Shown here: positions 57,063 to 64,000 of the stretch, one piece after another
Layout: every line of letters begins with the position of its first letter
Numbering within the stretch: position 1 is the first letter of the stretch
NCBI GenBank assembly: GCA_963807355.1
Contig: CAWEBX010000029.1
Location: forward strand, 268,305 to 332,304
Length of the DNA: 64,000 nt
Reading direction: 5' to 3'
DNA from: Nitrobacter sp963807355
GTDB lineage: Bacteria; Pseudomonadota; Alphaproteobacteria; Rhizobiales; Xanthobacteraceae
Made by a program: the position numbers and the translations under genes
Notes under the pieces: model-generated
What the model saw: the letters and a program-made list of their open reading frames with translations, nothing else
What the model was told of the DNA's origin: nothing
Database searches by the model: none

Positions 57063-57786
57063 CAATGATGTCGCGATAGTCGCTCGAGCAAAAGATAGCC
57101 ATGGCCGACGGCCACCGGGTGCGAGGCCATCTCAGCCTGCGCCGCGCTCATGGCCATTGCGGGCCTTCAACTCGACCCAGCACAACCTGGCCGGACGTCC
57201 AAAGCACACCAAACAAGGAAAGCCCGCCACCACGCCCATGCGCTTGGATCCCGACATTGATGTCCCACCATTCTACAAAATTTGCGCTGCTCCTCCACCA
57301 TCAAGCGGGCGGCTTCCGAAAGGACGGTGAGCAACTTCAATATCATGAGGATTTTACTCGGGATCCCGAGTTAGAGGCGGCTGGCCAGCGTTTCGATCAT
57401 GACGTCACCCATACTATCCCCAGCATCACCACGACCAGAAACGCGGAGACCAACAACCCCAACGTTTCTTGCCTGGTGATCATTTCCGTGCGGCCTTCTG
57501 CAGGGGCGCAGGCGGCTTCGCCCTGTCGCTCTTTCCGCCTTGCTTGTGAGTAAGCGGCAATCCCCCTCGAAGGTCTTGTTACCTTGCGCCAAACTTTTGT
57601 TCGGCGCTGCCAGTCAGCGCCAGTCGAAATGGCGGTTCTGACGGTGCTGCCTGACGGCAAGATCGCAAAACATTGGCGTACAGTAACAAGACCGGAAATC
57701 GGATGCTCAGGTAGGAATGACAGTTCGGCCAGACCCCGCCGGTTGCTACCGAAGTAGCTTCGTCTGCCGATTTAACGGTGAGCGAA
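57063..57786. other. stretch with only very short candidates
   Basis: A minus-strand 28-residue membrane peptide (MITRQETLGLLVSAFLVVVM, 57,397-57,483) is possible. Otherwise nothing. Confidence 0.3.
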
Positions 57787-57882
57787 ATGGATCTTGAAAG
57801 CGCGGTCGTCACCAGGGCGTATCTGCTCGCTGCATTAAGCATTGGTGTCATGCGCATCCCGCTTTATGTGCTGGCGGGCTAA
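57787..57882 (+). CDS. candidate 31-residue peptide
   Basis: MDLESAVVTRAYLLAALSIG then VMRIPLYVLAG, amphipathic to hydrophobic. Next to the KPLDGL paralogue. Low confidence. Confidence 0.25.
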   Translation: MDLESAVVTRAYLLAALSIGVMRIPLYVLAG

Positions 57883-57887
57883 CGGCG

Positions 57888-58300
57888 GTGACCACCGAGA
57901 CGATAACAATGCGGCAATGGCACTCCGCGCGGGGACTGCGCTGGTATTGGCTTTTCGGCAAGGGAATGATTGGAAGGCTCATCAAAGAACGCGACCGGCG
58001 TTGCCACACTCTCTCGATCCGCCACGCGGTGGCGCCGAGCCAAACCGCTCGACGGTCTCGTCCGCGAGCGACCAGATGAGGTATCGGCGAGCACGGTGGG
58101 GCGCACGCGCCGGTACGATCGCTTCGTCAAAATCGCAGCGTTGGCCGCAGTCGTCGGTGTTGTTGCGGTTAGTTTGTGGCTGGCTTCGAGCGTTTGGACG
58201 CAGCTAAATTTTGACCGTAGCGCTGGAGACTTTTCTCCACTTTGCGCCACTTGGGTAAGGTTGGCCGTAGCAGTTCAGAGTCTTGAGTTCGTCGGAGGCC
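57888..58300 (+). pseudogene. paralogue of the KPLDGL small membrane protein, frameshifted
   Basis: After frame breaks near 57,990 it reads WRRAKPLDGLVRERPDEVSA and one membrane helix (IAALAAVVGVVAVSLWLASS). Same order of basic KPLDGL loop then helix as the gene at 56.6 kb. Confidence 0.4.
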
Positions 58301-58393
58301 CGCGAAGCTCGCGTCACGATCGTGCGGCGAAAGCACCAAGGGCGCAGCCCATGACCATTTTTAATTCTTCGTCGGAAAGCGAGATCATCGAAG

Positions 58394-58627
58394 TTAGTGC
58401 ATACGGCTACGAAGCGTGCTGCGCAACAAATCGGAGACCTCTTGCAGTTGCTCGGCTTTCGCCTCGATCCACTCCAGGCGGCAACCCGCCAACACCGCGA
58501 AGATCTCATCCTCGTTGACGCCGTCATCGCGCAACCGCTGCTCGAACTTCAGCAGTTCGCTCTCGGACTTCGCTAGCTGCGCGTCGATGATCGACTCAAC
58601 TTGAAGAAGCGCTTCTTCGCGGGTCAT
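58394..58627 (-). CDS. hypothetical phage protein
   Basis: 77 residues, acidic and helical (LLQVESIIDAQLAKSESELL, EDEIFAVLAGCRLEWIEAKA). Last in the minus-strand phage run; overlaps the gene before it. Function unknown. Confidence 0.5.
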   Translation of the reverse strand: MTREEALLQVESIIDAQLAKSESELLKFEQRLRDDGVNEDEIFAVLAGCRLEWIEAKAEQLQEVSDLLRSTLRSRMH

Positions 58628-59017
58628 CGAAACTTCCCTTCTTGACCACCAGCCGCCAACCGCCGCTTGTGCCTGGTTTCACGTCGTTGGTTTCTTCCGC
58701 AAACCACAAACCGCCGGAATGAGTAACGACCGATCCTGTCGGATAGGTTTTGTCCTGCCGCCACACGCCGCGAAAACGAAACACTTCGTCGGAGATGCTC
58801 TTTTCAAGCTCGCGATGTTTCTTCTCGGCCGCGGCAAGCCGGGTGCGGAGATCATGAATAACCGGCACCAGGCCGTGTTCAGGAACGAGGTCAGGAACGG
58901 CGTCAGCTGTTTTGCCAGCTCGATGGTCTCCTTGATCTCTCGCTTCCGCGAACGCGACCGGGACGGCCGGGACGGCCTGACGATGACATCCTGAATATTG
59001 CGCCCCGGTTCGGTCAT
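58596..59017 (-). CDS. phage protein with carbohydrate-binding-like domain, one frameshift
   Basis: Starts MTEPGRNIQDVIVRPSRPSR with ATG overlapping the capsid stop (ATGA). After a frame change near 58,900 comes LRTRLAAAEKKHRELEKSIS and VFRFRGVWRQDKTYPTGSVV then THSGGLWFAEETNDVKPG, a repeat seen in rhizobial phage proteins and chitin-binding folds. Possibly a virion accessory protein. Confidence 0.55.
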
Positions 59018-60016
59018 CACGCCGCCTCGCCCCACGAAATGCCGGTGATTTCCGCGACCGCATCGTCGCGTAGCGGCGCAGCGCCGAAAAAAGCTTCAGC
59101 CAGCAACGCGGTCTAGTTCGATTGAAACATCGAGGTCGCGATCGCGGCAGCGCCTGATGTCGGCGCCGAGTTCATAATGACGTCGGCCTGCGTGGAGACC
59201 CGCACCGTCACAGGGCCACCGTCCGCCACAATGGCGGCGGCGTCGATCAGCAGCAAGAATTCTGCCGGGATTCCAGAGCGACGACCGCCGGGAAGGTTGC
59301 CATTTCACCGCCGGTTGCGCTCATCGCAACGAACGCATCAGCCCGCCCGCGTTGCCAGTGTGCTCGCCCGTTTCGCAGTGTCGACGCCGCGATCCAATAC
59401 AGCCGGGAATTGTCACCGCTACCGATCGACAACAGCGCCGTTCTCAGGTCGGCCTTGGCCGCAGCCGCGCTGGTGCCGCTCGAGGCGTCGAGGTGACGCC
59501 GCCCGCTGTGACCGTCGCGAGAAACGCGCCGTCGACCGCATTGCTCACCGCGTCCAGCAGTGCGCGATTCAAACTCGCCTGACCGCTCGCCGAGACGTCT
59601 TTTATCAGTTCGCTTGTCACCACCACCAGGGAGGCCGCCTTAATCGGCGACAACAGAACGTTGACGATCGTCATCGGCGAGAGAGGTTTGGCGCTGCCCT
59701 CGGCAACCAATTGGCCCTGCGGCACCGTGACGACGCCGGTGCGGGTGTTGAGCGGCGCTCGCTGGAAAGCGTTATCAGCCAGCAACCTGTAAAATACTGA
59801 TCTTGTCCGCGCGTTGTCAGCCCAGGCGGCAGGTGAAATCCCAACGTCGCTGGAATTACCAGCGCCGACCGGTGATTTCAGGATGCGCAAGCTTGCAGGT
59901 GGCGCGCCGTTACGGAGCAAAAACTCTTCCGCGGCGTCGCGGCTGGACGCGCGGGCAGTGGCGAGGCCACGAGCGGCCCATCCCAACGTGGCGGCGGCAG
60001 ATACTTCGGCAGGCAT
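59017..60016 (-). CDS. phage major capsid protein (HK97 type), with frameshifts and an internal amber codon
   Basis: N-terminal MPAEVSAAATLGWAARGLAT, then RAPLNTRTGVVTVPQGQLVA, EGSAKPLSPMTIVNVLLSPI and KAASLVVVTSELIKDVSASG, the HK97 capsid core. Later frames give LLSIGSGDNSRLYWIAASTL and DAFVAMSATGGEMATFPAVV, ending AFFGAAPLRDDAVAEITGIS at 59017. A TAG at about 59,115 (SMFQSN-TAG-TALLAE) and two or more indels interrupt it. Confidence 0.7.
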
Positions 60017-60368
60017 AGCGGCACTCTCCGGTGACTGTCGCCATCGAGCGCCAGCAAACGCGAACGAACACGCGAAAAATTTCGCGTTCAGCCGCCACGC
60101 AGTCGCGAGTTAAACGCGGCACCGAGACCTGCCACACGCCGCCGCGCTTCAGTCCAAGGCCGGGATCGTTGCGTAACTTGTGGCGCAAGGTGTCGGACGG
60201 GATGTTGAAACGCTCGGCAGCCGCCTGGACGCTGACCAGACTGTGCTCGGCGAGGTCGTCGGTCCCGTTCTCCTCGGTCGGCGGTAAGGCGGCGGCAACC
60301 TCGGTCCTGATCGCCTGCAACTCGCGGATGGCTGCATCCAGCCGCGCAAGTAACGCCGCCCCGGCCAT
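59910..60368 (-). CDS. phage helix-turn-helix protein
   Basis: Helical start (LLARLDAAIRELQAIRTEVA), then SVQAAAERFNIPSDTLRHKL and KRGGVWQVSVPRLTRDCVA, a DNA-binding wing-helix of MerR/excisionase kind. The last third overlaps the capsid gene and is probably read-through. Confidence 0.5.
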   Translation of the reverse strand: MAGAALLARLDAAIRELQAIRTEVAAALPPTEENGTDDLAEHSLVSVQAAAERFNIPSDTLRHKLRNDPGLGLKRGGVWQVSVPRLTRDCVAAEREIFRVFVRVCWRSMATVTGECRYACRSICRRHVGMGRSWPRHCPRVQPRRRGRVFAP

Positions 60369-60374
60369 CGCACC

Positions 60375-60566
60375 TCACTCTGCGCTAATATCCAATACCC
60401 GCTCGCGTGGCACGGCCCGTTCGTGGTGCGCATCCAGCAAGCTACAGTGCCGGAAAGGGTGCGCCCATTTCATCGACGCAAGGCCGGCAATGCTCGCCTC
60501 GATACGCTCGATGGAAAGATCAGGCTTTGCCTCGCGGCGCTCAGTGGCGCGCTGTATGCCAGCCAC
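60375..60566 (-). CDS. small phage protein
   Basis: 63 residues, MAGIQRATERREAKPDLSIE and IAGLASMKWAHPFRHCSLL. Nine bases ahead of the HTH gene. Unknown. Confidence 0.35.
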   Translation of the reverse strand: MAGIQRATERREAKPDLSIERIEASIAGLASMKWAHPFRHCSLLDAHHERAVPRERVLDISAE

Positions 60567-60584
60567 ACACTTCGCGCTCGCCAG

Positions 60585-61026
60585 CTAATCTCGACTCAGG
60601 TGCCCACGAGCAGTCGGCGGCAATCGGGGAAAGCTCGACCGGGTCGGCGATCCACTCACCCGGTCGATTTCGGCCTTCACCAGAGCGACACGTTTTGCCG
60701 GCTGTCCGGCGTAGATGCCAATGCCTCTGTGTGTCGTTGTAATCGGCAGGTCGTCGGTCAATTCGACACTCTTCCGCATCAAAGCGAGTGCACGCTTGTT
60801 GAGATCGGCATCGCGGTGAGCTTCGCGCCCGTCGTCACACTCACGGGCCTCCATAAGCAACAATCGGCAAGCACTTACCCGAGCCGTGCCACTCTCCTCG
60901 GGGTTGGACGCAATCCCCCACAGGATCGCCCGCACCTGGTCGGGGCCTTGCACCTCGGTGGCGCACAGGTCAGGACCGGGTGAACGCAAGGTTGCAGGGG
61001 CCTTCTTACAGCTGGTTTTCATCATC
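60585..61026 (-). CDS. hypothetical phage protein, small-terminase-like
   Basis: Starts MMKTSCKKAPATLRSPGPD after GGAGGATGAG. DQVRAILWGIASNPEESGTA and RVSACRLLLMEARECDDGRE recall the helical repeats of terminase small subunits. Only partly convincing. Confidence 0.4.
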
Positions 61027-61174
61027 TCATCCTCCCAAAAAATCGCCGCACACCGAAAAGTCCACGAACGAAGAGGGGCGCGGGGTACTGCGACGATCGA
61101 TCCCAAACCTCGACCGCCCCCCCGGTAGCCATCGAGCGCGCTCAGAGCACACACGGCGCGAACTCTCAGCGCAC

Positions 61175-61477
61175 TCACGGCGCACCACACACACGCACAC
61201 GCGCATCAGCCTGTCTCCGCGACAACTCCCGGCCACACTCCAGGCAAGCGCCGTTCATATATCGCCATCCGACGTGGCCATTCTCGCAGGGCTCGCTGCC
61301 AAGATACTTGTTGGGCTTCCCGTCAGGCTTGAAACCTTCCTTCGCACATTCCACGCACCAACTGCGGCCGACGAACCTCTCGCAGATGTGGCCACGCGCA
61401 CACGGCTCTCCGGTGAAGTATCTTCCGCGCCGGGTTATCTGGGCCTCTCGCCGGGTGATGATGTTTCTGTCGGTCAT
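61175..61477 (-). CDS. zinc-finger phage protein
   Basis: FTGEPCARGHICERFVGRSW with CVECAKEGF, then EPCENGHVGWRYMNGACLEC: two copies of the C-x3-GH...CxxC finger found beside HNH nucleases in phages. Start fixed by GGAGAGG before ATG at 61477. No nuclease domain is seen. Confidence 0.6.
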   Translation of the reverse strand: MTDRNIITRREAQITRRGRYFTGEPCARGHICERFVGRSWCVECAKEGFKPDGKPNKYLGSEPCENGHVGWRYMNGACLECGRELSRRQADARVRVCGAP

Positions 61478-61608
61478 CTTTACCTCTCCAGTGTTGACAG
61501 TGTTGACGCATTGTTGACGTTGTTGCTTGCGCGTACGAGTACGTGAATAAAATTGACCTCTTTTTCTATATCTGCGCGATATCTCCCCGCGCGCGTGAAG
61601 CAACATGG

Positions 61609-63276
61609 TCAACACTCCTCCCTTCCTGCCCCTCGCAGGGCGGTGACGATCTCCCGCACCCTCAGCCGCCGTTCGGCTTCCGACTTTGCCCGCTCCGTAA
61701 ATTTCTGATGGACGGCAGGGTTGACGACCCAGTGCGGCGGGTCGGTCCGGCGCGGCCCCGGCGTCATCGTCACCCAGCCCAGCGCATCCAGTTGCTCGAA
61801 CACGGTCTCGATGTCGCGCCGCTCCAGCTTGCGCATGGTTCGGCAACCCATCTGCACATCGCGGTTGGTGAGAACCGTCTTCTCCTCGCGCGTCAGGATG
61901 TACCCGGCGACGTTGATCAGGCGGTCGTGGTCGTCGGCCAGCTTCAGAACGCCGCCGTAGAACGCGAAGGCGTGCGGCAACAGATACTGATGCATGAACT
62001 TGGCGACGCGCTCGGCGGTGTCCTCGGTATGAATTCCGGGATATCGGTCTGTCCGGCTTCGGCGCGTGCTCGATGCAGTGGAAGAGCGACGCAGAGCCGC
62101 CCGAACAGTCCGTCGAACTTGCCGATGTGCGCCGCCAGCTTTCCGTTGAAGGTCTCGATGGCCTGCGCCAGATCGAGATGCTTGGCCTCCAGCCTGCCGC
62201 GCACGTCCTGCGCGCGGTTGTCGAAGCGCAGCACGCCGTCGTTGTCGTCGTTCCAGCTGCCTGAGACCGGCGCTCGCAATTTGGTCAGCCGCTCGATCAG
62301 CTCGGCCGTACTCCGTCGACACGCCCGGCGTCGCCGCGTTCAGACCGAGCGTTGCCGGACGCAGCATGATCATCAGCATGCGTTGCAGAAAGCCGTCGTC
62401 GTAGCTCTCACCGGCAAGTTGCCGGATCACGTCGGGCTGGATGCCGCCAAGCAGGCTGACCGACAGGTTCGGGATCAGCCCGACGCCACGGTTGATGCGG
62501 TTCAGCGCATACGGTCCGCCGTTGAACGCTCTGCAGCCAGAACCCGCGATCCTTCGCAGCGCCTCGATGGCCGCTGTACTTGTCCATCGAGCCGAAGAAC
62601 CCGCACAGTTCGTCCTGCACCAGCAGAACGCCATCAGGACTGCCTGCGAGCACCTCCTGAGCGGCTTCGATGGTGGTGTCCTCCAGCCGCAGCCGCTTCT
62701 GCACTGGCTTCTGCCTGCGCCTTGCGTCTCGTCCTTGTCGAGCTGCTCCCATTCCTTCAATTCGGCGAGATACTTGTTGACCAGTATGGCGTCGAGCCTC
62801 GCCAGCGGCCCCATCGTCGCGGTGATGATCGGTGACTTCTTCGTGCTCGGCGTGCCGACGAGAGCAACCCAGAGCCGCGCCGCCTCCATCCAGTTGTCGC
62901 CGGGTTTCATCAACAGCTTGATGCGGTCGGGGATCGCAGCCGCGCATACTGCCAGCGCCGCCATCGCGACGCCGCCGGGATCGGCCCCCATCGTTCTGGC
63001 CTGCGCGAAGGCGTAGTCCTCGATCTCCTTCGGCAGTAACCCCTTCGGCAATTCCGGCGGATCGAAGCTGCCCCACAGATCGACGGGGTTGATTGGCTCG
63101 GCGGCAAACTCCGCGCTGTAGTCCCTGGCGCTTTCGTACGTCCATCCAGGCGATTGCTTACGCGCGAGATAGACCAGCGTTCCAAACCCGAGCCTGCCGG
63201 GCGGTGAAGTCCTGTAGTGCTGCCAGCGGGCCAAGGTCGCCGCAGGATCGTCCTTCGGAGACTTGGCCGACCACTC
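61609..63276 (-). CDS. DUF3987 phage primase/helicase-type protein, frameshifted, 5' end cut
   Basis: Left-of-centre core: FDPPELPKGLLPKEIEDYAF and MAALAVCAAAIPDRIKLLMK, then LWVALVGTPSTKKSPIITAT (Walker A-like GTPSTKKS). C-terminal YILTREEKTVLTNRDVQMGC winged helix and ALGWVTMTPGPRRTDPPHW. Several compensating indels in 62,050-62,700. Upstream it continues EWSAKSPKDDPAATLARWQH, then breaks at about 63,277 where the foreign block begins. Confidence 0.7.
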   Translation of the reverse strand, partial: EWSAKSPKDDPAATLARWQHYRTSPPGRLGFGTLVYLARKQSPGWTYESARDYSAEFAAEPINPVDLWGSFDPPELPKGLLPKEIEDYAFAQARTMGADPGGVAMAALAVCAAAIPDRIKLLMKPGDNWMEAARLWVALVGTPSTKKSPIITATMGPLARLDAILVNKYLAELKEWEQLDKDETQGAGRSQCRSGCGWRTPPSKPLRRCSQAVLMAFCWCRTNCAGSSARWTSTAAIEALRRIAGSGCRAFNGGPYALNRINRGVGLIPNLSVSLLGGIQPDVIRQLAGESYDDGFLQRMLMIMLRPATLGLNAATPGVSTEYGRADRAADQIASAGLRQLERRQRRRAALRQPRAGRARQAGGQASRSGAGHRDLQRKAGGAHRQVRRTVRAALRRSSTASSTRRSRTDRYPGIHTEDTAERVAKFMHQYLLPHAFAFYGGVLKLADDHDRLINVAGYILTREEKTVLTNRDVQMGCRTMRKLERRDIETVFEQLDALGWVTMTPGPRRTDPPHWVVNPAVHQKFTERAKSEAERRLRVREIVTALRGAGREEC

Positions 63277-63279
63277 GGC

Positions 63280-63551
63280 AGCCGCGCAAGTGGATCGCCG
63301 ATCGGCCGGCCGACGACTTCGACCTGTGGGTCGAGCGCATCCCGTACGAGGAGACGCGCAACTACACCAAGCGGGTCATGGCGAGCATGGCGGCGTACGA
63401 GTTCCTCTACGCGCGCGACAAGCCGAGCGAGGCGCTGCGCTCGCCGCTGGCCGCGAGCCCGGCGGCACGCGTCCGCTCTGGCAGCGGCGCCGCCGCCGCC
63501 CTGAGCTCTGGTGCAGGCGGTTCGCCGGTGCGAGGCACCGGCGAACCCTGA
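63280..63551 (+). CDS. C-terminal fragment of a soluble lytic transglycosylase
   Basis: RKWIADRPADDFDLWVERIP then YEETRNYTKRVMASMAAYEF is the typical end of Slt70-type lytic transglycosylases. The catalytic Glu domain is absent because the sequence begins at the join. Codon use is much more GC-rich than the alphaproteobacterial genes before it. Confidence 0.7.
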
Positions 63552-63558
63552 GCGCAGG

Positions 63559-64000
63559 CTACTTGTGGACCTTCTCGATGGTGCCGTCGTTGGCGTTGGC
63601 CCAGTAGACGAAGTTGGTGTCGAGGGCGATGCCCAGGGGCCCGCTCTGCCCGGAGGCGATCGTCGTGACCGTGCCGCCGCCGACCGGCACCTTCCGGATC
63701 GTGCTGTTGTTGTTGTTGGTGTAGAACACGCTCGTCGCGTCGGCGGCGATGCCTGCGATGGTCGATCCCGGGCGGCGATCACGGTTGGGGTGCCGCCTCC
63801 GGCCGGGACCGAACGTACGTTGTTGTCGTTCGCCCCGAAGAACAGGTTGGCCCCGCTGACGGTCATCACCCCCGGGGTGAACCCGGAGGTGGCGGCGACG
63901 GTGGTCAGGCCGGTGCCGCCCTTCGAGATCCGGAAGACCCCGCCCGGATTGGTGGCGGGCGCCCAGTAGACGTTGTTCGTGTCCAGGGCGATGTGGATGG
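63559..64000 (-). CDS. beta-propeller repeat protein (DUF5050-like), partial
   Basis: Repeats such as LFFGANDNNVRSVPAGGGT, FYTNNNNSTIRKVPVGGGTV and FVYWANANDGTIEKVHK end at a stop at 63559. One indel near 63,768. The gene runs off the window. This repeat is abundant in myxobacteria (Polyangia). Confidence 0.75.
   Translation of the reverse strand, partial: HPHRPGHEQRLLGARHQSGRGLPDLEGRHRPDHRRRHLRVHPGGDDRQRGQPVLRGERQQRTFGPGRRRHPNRDRRPGSTIAGIAADATSVFYTNNNNSTIRKVPVGGGTVTTIASGQSGPLGIALDTNFVYWANANDGTIEKVHK

Noticed and set aside
62910..63869. 319-residue minus-strand open frame
   Set aside because: Crosses the foreign join and mixes DUF3987, transglycosylase-antisense and propeller sequence; not one gene.

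Overview
The window looks like chromosomal DNA of a Bradyrhizobium/Rhodopseudomonas/Afipia-type alphaproteobacterium (Nitrobacteraceae). Support: the fliN-lipB neighbourhood, a PccA-type biotin carboxylase, phasin genes, FNR/FixK-type boxes, bta-type betaine-lipid genes, and dispersed intergenic repeats typical of that family. The last ~720 bases (from about 63,277) look foreign, probably from a high-GC myxobacterium-like genome, and suggest a chimeric join. Frameshifts are very common, including in housekeeping genes. Many genes are therefore reported as 'readable with an indel', and sequencing or assembly error is a serious alternative to true decay.

Layout. 0-7.2 kb: tRNA-Leu, fliN, lipB, acylphosphatase, acyl-CoA carboxylase alpha subunit, 1-Cys peroxiredoxin and class III alcohol dehydrogenase. 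7.3-11.3 kb: CHASE2 adenylate cyclase and a TPR/beta-barrel protein. 11.6-15 kb: tRNA-Arg with integrase and HNH remnants, then a broken serralysin. 15-19.6 kb: small genes, including a group (HXXEE membrane protein, CXXCH protein, small membrane protein) carrying FixK/FNR boxes. 20-31.7 kb: a degraded prophage or integrative element (terminase-small-like, DUF3102, RuvC-like, HTH replication protein, excisionase, tyrosine integrase) that also holds an intact arylsulfatase. 32-36 kb: DUF2270 remnant, phasin genes, arsR-acr3.

36.9-44.8 kb is the most interesting block: GT4 glycosyltransferase, PmtA-type methyltransferase, a His-rich membrane protein, a membrane-anchored class III aminotransferase, phosphatidylserine decarboxylase, BtaB, BtaA (internally deleted) and a PlcP-type metallophosphoesterase. 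In known bacteria, PlcP removes phosphate head groups from phospholipids under phosphate starvation; BtaA/BtaB turn the resulting diacylglycerol into the betaine lipid DGTS, and Agt-type glycosyltransferases make glycolipids. Other phosphate genes follow (ppk2 at 50.3-51.2 kb, a Pit transporter at 53.9-55.3 kb), with PHO-box-like direct repeats before pit and in the btaB-btaA gap.

44.9-46.1 kb: an IS3-family element. 46.5-50 kb: a GNAT acetyltransferase coupled to a large PLP decarboxylase. 51.5-53.2 kb: PRC-barrel remnant, rppH, truncated HAD hydrolase. 55.74 kb: the 3' half of a tRNA-Glu, a probable attachment-site scar, beyond which lies a second phage block (56.6-63.3 kb: capsid, HTH, zinc-finger and DUF3987 genes).
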